Assembly: GCA_032464575.1 (NCBI GenBank)
Contig: JAWDKM010000002.1
Location: forward strand, 124,001-188,000
DNA from: Pontivivens sp032464575
GTDB lineage: Bacteria > Pseudomonadota > Alphaproteobacteria > Rhodobacterales > Rhodobacteraceae
Length of the DNA: 64,000 bases
Direction: 5' to 3'
The notes under the pieces were generated by a model. It searched no databases. It saw only the letters and a program-made list of their open reading frames with translations, and had not been told where the DNA came from. Made by a program: the position numbers and the translations under genes. How positions within the stretch are numbered: position 1 is the first letter of the stretch; each line of letters starts with the position of its first letter. Shown piece by piece: positions 1 through 7,337 of this stretch.

Positions 1-857
1 TCGGGCCGGGCCAACGCGGCCTCGGCTAGGATCAGCCCCTGCGCATCGCGCTTGGCGAGCCGCAGGCGCGAGCGGCGTCCGCCCAGGGCCAGCATCCGGC
101 GCTGCCAGCGCGGCGGCATCCCGTTCTCGGCCCGGATCAGCGGTCCCACGAGGTCGAGCTGCGCGTCCGGCAGCACCCGTGCCAGCACCCCCGCCGCCGC
201 CATCTCGCCCAGCACCGGCGTCGGATCGGGGGCGGCGAGCAGCTTGCAGAATTCCGCCGTCACCCGCTCCGCCGACAGCCCGTCGAGCCCGTCGGCGAGC
301 TTCGTGCAGGCCGCAAGCGCCGTCTCGTCCGCCTCGCCCCGCCCGTACCACGCGCGGAAGCGGAAGAAGCGCAGGATCCGCAGGTAGTCCTCGCGGATCC
401 GCGTCTCGGCATCCCCGACGAAGATCACCCGGCGCTCCAGCGCATCCTCCAGCCCGCCCAGCGGGTCGACGACCTCGCCATCGGCGCGGGCATAGAGCGC
501 ATTCATCGTGAAGTCGCGCCGGGCGGCATCCTCGGCGATGTCGTCGGCGAACGCGATCGTCGCACGACGGCCATCGGTCTCCACGTCGCGGCGGAAGGTC
601 GTGACCTCATAGGGAAGGCCGTCCGCGACCATCGTGACGGTGCCGTGCTCGATGCCCGTCGGCACGACCTTCAGCCCTGCCGCCTCGCCCCGCTCCACGA
701 TCGTCTCGGGTCGCAGGGGCGTCGCGATGTCGATGTCGGAGACCGGCTCGCCCAGCACCGCATTGCGCACGCAGCCGCCCACGAAATAGGCCTCGCCCAG
801 CATCGACATCACCCGCACGGTCGCGGGGGTCGTCCGCCAGGGTCCCTCAACGTGCAT
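1..857 (-). CDS. cca: CCA-adding enzyme / tRNA nucleotidyltransferase, 3' end cut by window edge
   Basis: The enzyme adds or repairs the 3' CCA end of tRNAs in the cytoplasm. The N-terminus carries the class II nucleotidyltransferase signature: a glycine-rich GGCVRNAVLG loop followed by the metal-binding DIDIAT motif, then the RRDFTMNAL motif typical of the family, and later RILRFFRFRAWYG. About 285 residues are visible and the C-terminal RNA-binding part lies beyond base 1. The ATG at 857 overlaps the stop codon of the upstream Nudix gene, so the two are probably co-transcribed and translationally coupled. Separating CCA-adding from poly(A) polymerase activity from sequence alone is unsafe, but in alphaproteobacteria the CCA role is usual. 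Confidence 0.9.
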   Translation of the reverse strand, partial: MHVEGPWRTTPATVRVMSMLGEAYFVGGCVRNAVLGEPVSDIDIATPLRPETIVERGEAAGLKVVPTGIEHGTVTMVADGLPYEVTTFRRDVETDGRRATIAFADDIAEDAARRDFTMNALYARADGEVVDPLGGLEDALERRVIFVGDAETRIREDYLRILRFFRFRAWYGRGEADETALAACTKLADGLDGLSAERVTAEFCKLLAAPDPTPVLGEMAAAGVLARVLPDAQLDLVGPLIRAENGMPPRWQRRMLALGGRRSRLRLAKRDAQGLILAEAALARP

Positions 858-1470
858 GGATCAGGTCCGCAAAGGTGCGCAGGATCCGCGCCGTGGCGCC
901 CCAGATGTAATAGGGACCGTAGGGAATGGTGTAGTAGCGCCGCTGCTGCCCCCGCCAGTCCCGCGACTGGATCGTGCGGTTCGCGCCGTCGAGCAGGAAG
1001 GGAAGCGGCACCTCGAAGACCTCCTCCACCTCGCCCGCCTCGGGCACCGGCACGAATGCCGGCGGGATGCGGCCCACGAAAGGGTGCATCGTAAAGCCGG
1101 TCACCGTCTCGTGCACGGGCAGGGCCCCGACCAGCTCGACCGTGCCGGGGTCGAGGCCGATCTCCTCGCGCGCCTCGCGCAGCGCCGCGGCCTGCGCATC
1201 CGCGTCGTCCGCATCGACCTTGCCACCCGGAAACGCCACCTGGCCGGGATGGTGCTTCAACTGCGAGGACCGGCGCGTCAGCAAGACATTGAGACCGCCC
1301 GCCCGCTCGACCAGTGGGCAAAGTACGGCAGCCGGTCGCAGTTTTCGGCCGGGCGGGAGCAGGCCCTTGACCTCGGCATTCAGGTCGTAGTCCGATGAGG
1401 GGCCCGCGACGCCCCGGGCCAGCGCCTGCCGGATGTGTTCAACCGAAGGATGTGACAATGGCGTATCCAT
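847..1470 (-). CDS. Nudix hydrolase, CoA pyrophosphatase (NudL family)
   Basis: A 207-residue Nudix protein that probably hydrolyses coenzyme A or acyl-CoA to 4'-phosphopantetheine and 3',5'-ADP. The NudL-specific motif LTRRSSQLKHHPGQVAFPGG directly precedes the Nudix helix, which reads GGKVDADD followed by REAREEIGL; an Asp in the early position of the box is normal for this subfamily. I chose the ATG at 1470; an upstream in-frame extension to 1575 looks like non-coding shadow. The gene runs into cca with an overlap. Its start overlaps the start of the divergent exported protein at 1458 by 13 bases, so the two 5' ends share sequence. One of the two starts may therefore be slightly misplaced. 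Confidence 0.85.
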   Translation of the reverse strand: MDTPLSHPSVEHIRQALARGVAGPSSDYDLNAEVKGLLPPGRKLRPAAVLCPLVERAGGLNVLLTRRSSQLKHHPGQVAFPGGKVDADDADAQAAALREAREEIGLDPGTVELVGALPVHETVTGFTMHPFVGRIPPAFVPVPEAGEVEEVFEVPLPFLLDGANRTIQSRDWRGQQRRYYTIPYGPYYIWGATARILRTFADLIHAR

Positions 1471-2018
1471 CGCCGCTTGATGCCCGGCGCCGGGCGGGCT
1501 GGCAAGTCTTGGCGATCGTGATCGCGTTCGTGACCCTGCCGGCCGTTGCACAGGACAAGAACCCCGAGCACGCACTGGCGCGCCAGGTCCTCTCCTCCAT
1601 CCAGCAGCAGAGCGTGTCGGAGAGCAGGGAGTATTGCGGCTTCATCGGCTACGACAACCGCGGTTTCCTGCGGGCCACCACGCCCGGCCCCGGTACCCAT
1701 GCGAGCTGCCTCATCAAGGAGCCGCCGCCGGGCTGGCGTGTCACCGCATCCTACCACACCCATGGCGGCTGGACGGAGCGCTATGACGACGAGGTGCCCT
1801 CGACCCAGGACATGTACTCGGATATCGACGCCCGCACGAACGGCTACATCGCGACACCGGGCGGGCGGATCTGGTTCTTCGACTACCAGCGCGAGGTCGC
1901 CTATCAGCTCTGCGGCCTCGGCTGCCTCTACCAGGATCCCGACTTCACCGCACGCGGCAGCGCCCCGGTGCGGGACAGCTACACGCTGAACTCGCTGAGC
2001 AAGCGGTTCGGGGAATGA
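1458..2018 (+). CDS. Exported DUF4329/JAMM-like protein, first of a tandem pair
   Basis: A 186-residue protein with a positively charged start (DARRR), a hydrophobic stretch at residues 16-30 and a likely signal-peptidase site after AVAQ. The mature part resembles DUF4329, which looks like a JAMM/MPN metalloprotease fold: E58-x-C-G, then H100-T-H102-G and, 12 residues on, S115-T-Q-D118. These are the positions of a JAMM zinc site (E, HxH, S, D), although the HxH-to-Ser spacing is longer than the classical 7-8. Cysteines C152 and C156 are also shared with the next gene. The ATG at 1458 follows a GAAGGA element. The next gene starts inside its stop codon. A periplasmic peptidase or deubiquitinase-like hydrolase role is inference; the substrate is unknown. 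Confidence 0.6.
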   Translation: MAYPSPLDARRRAGWQVLAIVIAFVTLPAVAQDKNPEHALARQVLSSIQQQSVSESREYCGFIGYDNRGFLRATTPGPGTHASCLIKEPPPGWRVTASYHTHGGWTERYDDEVPSTQDMYSDIDARTNGYIATPGGRIWFFDYQREVAYQLCGLGCLYQDPDFTARGSAPVRDSYTLNSLSKRFGE

Positions 2019-2533
2019 GGGCCGCCGTCCTCCTGCTCGTGCTGGGCGCCTGCGCGCCCCGGCCGGACCCGCTGGAGACGGACGCGCTCGCCCGCGCGGT
2101 CCTTGCCGGTCTCCAGCCGATGTCCTTCGAGGACGAGGTGGAGTTCTGCGGCTACATCGCGCGCCAGCCCTCGGGCGAGCTGCGGGCGAGCCCCGCGCGG
2201 CGCGGCACCTTCGACACCTGCACCTACAGCGAGCCCGGCAAGGACGAGGAGCTGCTCGCCTCCTTCCACACCCATGGCAGCTTCACGCTGGAATACGACG
2301 CAGAGGTCCCCTCGGTCGACGACATGCTCGGCGATATCGAGGACGGTACGATCGGCTATGTCTCCACGCCGGGCGGGCGGCTCTGGCGGATCGATCCGGA
2401 CACCGAGGTCGCGATCCAGCTCTGCGGCCTCGACTGCCTGCCGAGCGATCCGGAGTTCGAGTCCGGAGTGTGGGGACCGGTGCGGTCACGGTACGACCTG
2501 CCTGCCCTGGAGGCCCGGTTCGCCGAGGAGTGA
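2015..2533 (+). CDS. DUF4329/JAMM-like lipoprotein, second of a tandem pair
   Basis: A 172-residue paralogue of the preceding protein, starting in an ATGA overlap with it. The N-terminus is a short lipoprotein signal (LLLVLGAC, predicted acylated Cys at 13), so the product is probably anchored to a membrane on the periplasmic side, whereas its sister looks soluble. The putative metal site is kept: E43-x-C45-G, H85-T-H87-G, P99-S100-V-D-D103. The motif QLCGLDCL (C137, C141) matches QLCGLGCL in the first protein. Conservation of exactly these residues between two otherwise diverged copies supports a functional site. No substrate can be proposed from the neighbours. Confidence 0.6.
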   Translation: MRAAVLLLVLGACAPRPDPLETDALARAVLAGLQPMSFEDEVEFCGYIARQPSGELRASPARRGTFDTCTYSEPGKDEELLASFHTHGSFTLEYDAEVPSVDDMLGDIEDGTIGYVSTPGGRLWRIDPDTEVAIQLCGLDCLPSDPEFESGVWGPVRSRYDLPALEARFAEE

Positions 2534-2771
2534 CGGCCCGCCCGTGACCCGGCAAGACCGTCCGCTGGACGGTTTTCGAGAAGCCGGATCACCCTCCCCC
2601 CGGTGGGCGCGTTGGTGATGTCTTAAGCAGAAAGCGCGACTTCGATGCTTTAGGGCGCAAGCCTCGATGCGAGGCTTTGCCAGCGCCCTCCAGGTCGGGC
2701 GCGGCCCTCAGCACTGAAAGCACCCAAAACGCGAGCGGGACAGCTCATCGCTGCCCCGCCCCCGAACGCGC
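2534..2771. other. Intergenic region between convergent genes
   Basis: About 240 bases separate the JAMM-like pair from the convergent hslO gene. I see GC-rich inverted segments but no convincing gene, RNA or classical terminator with a T-run. Confidence 0.4.
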
Positions 2772-3824
2772 CTACCGCTGCGCACTGCGCGCCGGGCGAC
2801 CCGGCCAGCTCGGCGTCGCTTCCTCTGCGGCCGCCGCGGCCTCGTCCGGATCCGCCTCGAAGCCCAGAACGCTGGGCGGCAGCACGTAGTGCGCCCCGCA
2901 GAACTGGCAGTCGGCCGTCACGGTACCGGCCTCGGTGGTCATCTTCTCGATGTCCTTCGGCCCGTAGATCGACATGGTCTGTACGACCTTCGCCGCCGAA
3001 CAGGTGCAGCCGAAGCGCACCGGCTGCGCGTCGAAGACCCGCGGCTGCTCCTCGTGGAACAGGCGCAACAGCAGCCGATCGGGCGTCACGTGCGGTCCGA
3101 TCAGCTCGGTCAGTTCCGCCGTCTCGACCAGCATGGTCACGCGGTTCCAGTCCTCCTCGGCATCCTTGTCGATCAGGTCGTCGGCCGCGAGCAGACCGCC
3201 CTCGCCCGAGCCCTCCTCGCCCTGCACATGCATCCCCTTCTCGGGCATGTGCTGGATCATGATGCCGCCCCCGCGCCAGTTCAGGCCGGTGTCGCCCTGC
3301 TCCCGCGCCGCGCCGATGACGAAGCGGGTGGGAAGCTGCTCGGACTGCGCGAAATAGGTCTCCGCACAGCTTGCGAGCGATCCGCCGGCGAGCGGGGTGA
3401 TGCCCTGATAGGGCTGCATCCCCTGCCCCTGGTCGATGATCATCGCGAACATACCGCGCCCGATCTGGCTGAACGGATCCGCCTCGAGGTCCAGTCGCTC
3501 GCCGTCGTAACTTGCATAGGCGCGGATCTCCGCCGCGTCGCTGTCGGACTTCGGCGCGAAGTAATCGGTCGCGATCAGGCGCAGCGGCCCGTCGCCGCGG
3601 ATCTGCAATGACAGACGCCAGCGCAGCTTGATCGTCTGGCCGATCAGCGCGGTCAGCATCACGGCCTGCGCGACCTGATCGGCCACCGGCATCGGGTAGT
3701 CGTGCTGCCCCAGGATCGTGTCGAGGGTCGCGTCGAGCCGCGCCACGCGGCCGCGCATGTCGGATTTGTCGAGCTGAAAGGGCAGAATCGCGTCGTCCCA
3801 CGCGATCGTCGCAGCGGTACTCAT
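2772..3824 (-). CDS. hslO: Hsp33 redox-regulated chaperone
   Basis: A 350-residue cytoplasmic holdase activated by oxidative unfolding. The C-terminal zinc centre is complete: a CTC pair (CxC) and, about 30 residues later, CQFC (CxxC) followed by GAHY, the four cysteines that bind zinc when reduced and form disulfides under oxidative stress. The middle of the protein contains typical Hsp33 segments such as GGSLASCAETYF and FSQIGRGMFAMI. The ATG at 3824 is preceded by AGGGGA at good spacing; an in-frame extension to 3875 lacks such a site. The acidic, alanine-rich C-terminal tail makes it somewhat longer than E. coli Hsp33. It is divergent from a Nudix gene. Confidence 0.93.
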   Translation of the reverse strand: MSTAATIAWDDAILPFQLDKSDMRGRVARLDATLDTILGQHDYPMPVADQVAQAVMLTALIGQTIKLRWRLSLQIRGDGPLRLIATDYFAPKSDSDAAEIRAYASYDGERLDLEADPFSQIGRGMFAMIIDQGQGMQPYQGITPLAGGSLASCAETYFAQSEQLPTRFVIGAAREQGDTGLNWRGGGIMIQHMPEKGMHVQGEEGSGEGGLLAADDLIDKDAEEDWNRVTMLVETAELTELIGPHVTPDRLLLRLFHEEQPRVFDAQPVRFGCTCSAAKVVQTMSIYGPKDIEKMTTEAGTVTADCQFCGAHYVLPPSVLGFEADPDEAAAAAEEATPSWPGRPARSAQR

Positions 3825-3910
3825 GAACGGGTCCCCTTTCCTTGGTGTGCCAGCCTTTTCACATGAGGTTGCCACATAGTATGGCGGGGGTCGCCATGTA
3901 ACCCCGGACC

Positions 3911-4360
3911 ATGGAGCCGCCGATGCGCCGTTTCGGACGACCCCCCGCCCCCGGCCCCGTTTATCGTGACAGGCCAGGCGCTTACGCGATCATTGCGGAG
4001 GGCGCATGGCTGCTCGTCGCGGAGACGACCAACGCAGGCGAAGACTTCCTGCTGCCCGGTGGCGGCATCGATCCGGGGGAGAGCCCGCTGCGCGCCCTGC
4101 ACCGCGAGGTGATGGAGGAAACCGGCTGGCGGATCGGCACGCCGCGACGCATCGGCGCCTATCAGCGGTTCACCTACATGCCGGAATACGGCTACCACGC
4201 GCGGAAGGTCTGCGCTCTCTATATCGCACGGCCGGTCGCGGCGCTGGCGCGACCCATCGAGCCCGATCACGAACCGGTCTGGATGCACGCGCGCGATGCG
4301 GTCCGGATGCTGTCGGTCGGGGCGGAGCGGCACGCGGTCCGGCAGCTCTTCGATCTGTGA
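3911..4360 (+). CDS. Nudix hydrolase, small
   Basis: A 149-residue single-domain Nudix protein. The Nudix box is intact: GGIDPGESPLRALHREVMEE followed by TGW, matching GX5EX7REUXEEXGU. The box indicates a pyrophosphohydrolase acting on a nucleoside diphosphate derivative, but the substrate cannot be read from sequence. Two starts are possible, ATG at 3911 or ATG at 3923; the second has a GGAG five bases upstream and would remove four residues. It is divergent from hslO with an 86-base gap and convergent with the ABC-2 permease gene. Confidence 0.75.
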   Translation: MEPPMRRFGRPPAPGPVYRDRPGAYAIIAEGAWLLVAETTNAGEDFLLPGGGIDPGESPLRALHREVMEETGWRIGTPRRIGAYQRFTYMPEYGYHARKVCALYIARPVAALARPIEPDHEPVWMHARDAVRMLSVGAERHAVRQLFDL

Positions 4361-4403
4361 CAGGATTTCGGGAGCCGCACAGATCCTGTAACATGTCGTG
4401 CGG

Positions 4404-5213
4404 TCAGCTCTTCAGCCGGTACCCGGTCACGAAGAACCGCCAGCAGCCCCACCACAGCGCCCCGATCACGGCGAGGCAGACCGCCGCGCCGAGCCACGGG
4501 GAGGAGTCCGACACGCCGAGGATCCCGAAGCGGAATCCGTCGATCACGTAGAAGATCGGATTGGCATGGCTGATCGCCTGCATCAGCGGCGGCAAGGTCT
4601 CCAGCGAGTAGAAGGTGCCCGACAGGAAGCTGAGCGGCGTCACCACGAAGTTGGTGATCGCGGCCATCTGGTCGAACTTGTCCGCGTAGACCCCGGCGAG
4701 AATGCCGACGAGGCTCAGCAGGGTCGCGCCCAGCAGCACGAAGACGAGGGCCCAGAGCGGGTGCGCCACGCCGACCCCGCCGAAGGGGAAGACGACGAGC
4801 GCGACGAAGACGGCGACCAGTGCGCCCCGCGCGACGCCGCCCGCGACATAGCCCACCATGATCTCCATCGGCGAGAGGGGCGGCATCAGCGTGTCGACGA
4901 TATTGCCTTGCACCTTGGAAATCACGATGGAGGACGACGTGTTGGCAAAGGCGTTCTGGATCACCGTCATCATGACGATCCCCGGTGCGAGGAACGCGGC
5001 AAAGGGCATCCCCATCACCTCGCCCCGCCGGTCGCCGAGGGCCAGGACGAAGACCAGCATGAAGAGGAGCGCGGTCGCCATGGGTGCGGCGAGCGTCTGG
5101 GTCCAGACATTGGTGAAGCGCCGGATTTCCCGCATTGCGAGGGTCTGCATGCCGAGGGTATTCCAGCGCCCGAAGCGACGCTGGCCCATCGGACGGTGAT
5201 CTGTCTCTGCCAT
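4404..5213 (-). CDS. ABC-2 type transporter permease (orphan)
   Basis: A 269-residue inner-membrane protein with a soluble N-terminus and about six hydrophobic helices, ending in a basic tail. The layout, with the central motif NIVDTLMPPLSPMEIMVGYV and the later DGFRFGILG, is that of ABC-2 permeases of the YadH family, which export lipids, polysaccharides or drugs. The ATG at 5213 is preceded by a strong GGAAGGA ribosome site. No ATP-binding subunit lies next to it: on one side is a convergent Nudix gene, on the other the divergent gcrA. Its partner ATPase must be encoded elsewhere. Confidence 0.8.
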   Translation of the reverse strand: MAETDHRPMGQRRFGRWNTLGMQTLAMREIRRFTNVWTQTLAAPMATALLFMLVFVLALGDRRGEVMGMPFAAFLAPGIVMMTVIQNAFANTSSSIVISKVQGNIVDTLMPPLSPMEIMVGYVAGGVARGALVAVFVALVVFPFGGVGVAHPLWALVFVLLGATLLSLVGILAGVYADKFDQMAAITNFVVTPLSFLSGTFYSLETLPPLMQAISHANPIFYVIDGFRFGILGVSDSSPWLGAAVCLAVIGALWWGCWRFFVTGYRLKS

Positions 5214-5353
5214 GATGTCCTTCCGGCCGGTGAGGCGGGCCGCGCCCTTGTATCTGGTCGGCCGGAGGCCATAATATGGGCTCTGCCAAACGGTATGTCT
5301 GATCAGCGGTCAATATGGACCGCGTTTTTGTTTTTGGAAGGTGGGAGCGGCCG

Positions 5354-5932
5354 ATGTCCTGGACCGATGAGCGCGTCGAGATCTTGAAGCAGATGTGGGC
5401 CGAGGGGAAATCGGCCTCTGTCATTGCGAAGGAGCTGGGCGGCGTCACCCGCAACGCGGTGATCGGCAAGGTGCATCGCCTTGGTCTGTCGAACCGGACG
5501 GCTGCCGCGTCCTCGACCGCGAAACCGGCCGCCGAGGCGCCGAAACCCGAGCCCGCGCCGCAGCCAGAGCCAAAGAAGGCGGAACCGGTGCAGGCCGCGC
5601 CGAAGCCGGAACCGAAACCGGCGAACTCCCCCGTGCCGCCGCGCAAGCCGATCATCACCGCCGGTCAGCCGCTGCCGCCGCAGCCCTCGGCCAACGAGAT
5701 CAGCGCCGAAGCGCTCGCCAACCTCGCCGAGGTGGAGAAGAAGGCCCGCAAGCTCAACCTGATGCAGCTCACCGAGCGGACCTGCAAATGGCCGATCGGC
5801 GATCCGGCGACCGAGGAGTTCTGGTTCTGCGGCCTGCCCTGCCAGGCGGGCAAGCCCTATTGCGAGGCGCATACGGCGGTCGCGTTCCAGCCCATGTCCT
5901 CCCGCCGCGACCGGCGCTCGGCGAGTCGCTGA
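5354..5932 (+). CDS. gcrA: GcrA cell-cycle transcriptional regulator
   Basis: A 192-residue protein that in alphaproteobacteria binds RNA polymerase sigma-70 and activates promoters with methylated GANTC sites, coupling transcription to replication. The N-terminal helix-turn-helix (MSWTDERVEILKQMWAEGKS, then the ELGGVTRNAVIGKVHRLGLS helices) is diagnostic. A proline/glutamate/lysine-rich linker covers roughly residues 60-115. The C-terminal part carries cysteines (RTCKWPIGDP, FWFCGLPC, PYCEAH) of the conserved terminal region. The ATG at 5354 gives the standard MSWTDERV start. It stands alone, divergent from the ABC-2 permease gene and followed by a palindrome-rich intergenic region. Confidence 0.95.
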   Translation: MSWTDERVEILKQMWAEGKSASVIAKELGGVTRNAVIGKVHRLGLSNRTAAASSTAKPAAEAPKPEPAPQPEPKKAEPVQAAPKPEPKPANSPVPPRKPIITAGQPLPPQPSANEISAEALANLAEVEKKARKLNLMQLTERTCKWPIGDPATEEFWFCGLPCQAGKPYCEAHTAVAFQPMSSRRDRRSASR

Positions 5933-5964
5933 GCAGAGGGTTCTTGCGGCTTTGAGGGTGGGAG

Positions 5965-6199
5965 ATCGTCGGGTCGGGCCCGACGATGACACTCCGGGTT
6001 GGAGTGATCCGGGCGCTTTCCCATCCAGCCGTCATGCTCGGACTTGATCCGAGCATCTCCCGCAACTGAGATCAGGATCGTCGGATCACGTCCGACGATG
6101 ACGTGCGTCGCGGCGCAAGTGTGCTCGCAAGACTTTCGCGCCCGGACCCGATCCGGGCGTTACTTTTCAATAAGAAATCGCCGGGGCGCGCCCGGCGAT
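5965..6199. repeat. Five tandem short palindromes (REP-like, 5-nt loops)
   Basis: Five hairpins with 8-9 bp perfect arms and always a 5-nt loop: 5965-5987 (ATCGTCGGG/CCCGACGAT), 6034-6056 (ATGCTCGGA/TCCGAGCAT), 6077-6099 (ATCGTCGGA/TCCGACGAT), 6139-6159 (CGCCCGGA/TCCGGGCG) and 6177-6199 (ATCGCCGGG/CCCGGCGAT). They lie between the convergent gcrA and TRAP-protein genes. A related hairpin with the same CTTGA loop occurs at 27001-27021. Their shared design suggests a dispersed intergenic repeat family; they may also end transcription from both sides. Confidence 0.7.
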
Positions 6200-6212
6200 C
6201 ATGTGTCGGGAA

Positions 6213-6231
6213 GCGGGGCTGAACGCCCCGC
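6213..6231 (-). terminator. Candidate terminator hairpin after the TRAP protein gene
   Basis: A GCGGGG/CCCCGC stem with a 7-nt loop lies 6 bases past the stop codon of the minus-strand TRAP gene. There is no clear T-run, so termination is uncertain; the adjacent palindromes may assist. Confidence 0.35.
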
Positions 6232-6236
6232 CATTT

Positions 6237-7271
6237 TCAGAGCTGCTGCACGCTGGTGCGCCGGCGCAGGAGGTCGAGCGCGCCGTCGCCGTCGAAGCCC
6301 TCGGCCGCCACGGCCTGCGCCCAGCGTTGCTCGTACCCGCTCGCCAGATCGGCGAAGTCGGCGATCAGCTCGTCGGAGGCGCGCTGGATGGTCATGCCGA
6401 TATCGGCGCAGCGCTGCTTGCCGAGATAGTCCGCCTCGTCCCACGACTTGCCGGCGAGCAGGCCGATGACCTCGCCCGAGACCTGCTGGACGATCTGCTG
6501 GTCGCGGTCGGAGATCCGGTTCCACGCATCCGAGTTCATCACCAGCATCCAGGTCGCGTTGTAGATGCCGCCCGGCATCTCCAGCCCCGTGGTCACCTTG
6601 TCGGCGAAGCCGAAGGCGGGCGCGGCCTCCCACGGGAAGGTCGCCGCGTTGATCTGGTCGCTGGTGAACGCGTCGGAGATCTGGCCGGGCGAGAGGAACT
6701 GGTTCTCCGCCCCGAGCTCGGTCACCATCTCCGTGATGTAGCCGCCGGGGGTGCGGACGCGGAGCTGCTGGAAGTCGTCGAGCGTGCGAATGTCCACGCC
6801 GTTGAGGAAGAGGAGGCCCGGGCCGTGGGTCCAGAGGCCGAGGAGCTCTACCCCCTCATGCTCAGCCGAGGCGTTCAGCTCGTTGCGGTAGATGTCGGAG
6901 AAGACGATGGCGGTGCCGAAGCTGTCGCCGAGGAAGGAGAACTGGCCGATCTGCGAGCGCAGGAACGCCTCCTGCCCCGAATAGCCGTGCAGCGTGTAGA
7001 CGATGTCCGCCTCGCCGGACTGGGCGAGGCCCAGATGCGCGGGCGGCGGGCCGAGCGGCGCCTCCAGGATCTCGATCTGAACGCGGTTGTTCGTCGACTG
7101 CGCCACGATCTCGATCCACGGGTCGAGGATGTCGTAGGGCACGGTGTGCTGGCGCGGCAGCCAGGAGGAGAGGCGGAAGGTCTGGGTCTGCGCGCGCAGG
7201 ATGCCGGGGGCGGCGAGTGCGGCCATACCTGCCGTGGTGCCGGCCAGAAGGCTACGACGTTTGATGATCAT
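6237..7271 (-). CDS. TRAP transporter solute-binding protein (DctP family), orphan
   Basis: A 344-residue periplasmic binding protein. It begins with KRRSLLAGTTAGMAALAAPG, a twin-arginine-like signal with cleavage near LRAQ. The body has the DctP-family pattern: SSWLPRQHTV near the N-terminus, then LRVRTPGG, which places the family's ligand-binding arginine, and PWEAAPAFG. TRAP systems import organic acids using ion gradients and need DctQ and DctM membrane subunits, but neither is adjacent: phoB lies upstream and repeats lie downstream. It either serves a distant TRAP permease or has another role. The ligand is not predictable. Confidence 0.85.
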   Translation of the reverse strand: MIIKRRSLLAGTTAGMAALAAPGILRAQTQTFRLSSWLPRQHTVPYDILDPWIEIVAQSTNNRVQIEILEAPLGPPPAHLGLAQSGEADIVYTLHGYSGQEAFLRSQIGQFSFLGDSFGTAIVFSDIYRNELNASAEHEGVELLGLWTHGPGLLFLNGVDIRTLDDFQQLRVRTPGGYITEMVTELGAENQFLSPGQISDAFTSDQINAATFPWEAAPAFGFADKVTTGLEMPGGIYNATWMLVMNSDAWNRISDRDQQIVQQVSGEVIGLLAGKSWDEADYLGKQRCADIGMTIQRASDELIADFADLASGYEQRWAQAVAAEGFDGDGALDLLRRRTSVQQL

Positions 7272-7304
7272 TGACGGTCCTGTCGGTTCTACTCTGTGTC
7301 TCGA

Positions 7305-7333
7305 AGCTAACGCGCACAGTTACGCCACGTCAA
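7305..7333 (-). promoter_or_regulatory. Candidate sigma-70 promoter for the TRAP protein gene
   Basis: Read on the minus strand, TTGACG (7333-7328), a 17-base spacer and TTAGCT (7310-7305) lie about 35 bases upstream of the ATG at 7271 and just past the phoB stop codon. Confidence 0.45.
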
Positions 7334-7337
7334 AACG

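Noticed and set aside
5965..6199. A CRISPR array at the cluster of regularly built hairpins
   Set aside because: The units are short palindromes with irregular spacing, not identical direct repeats of 24-37 bases, and there are no cas genes.
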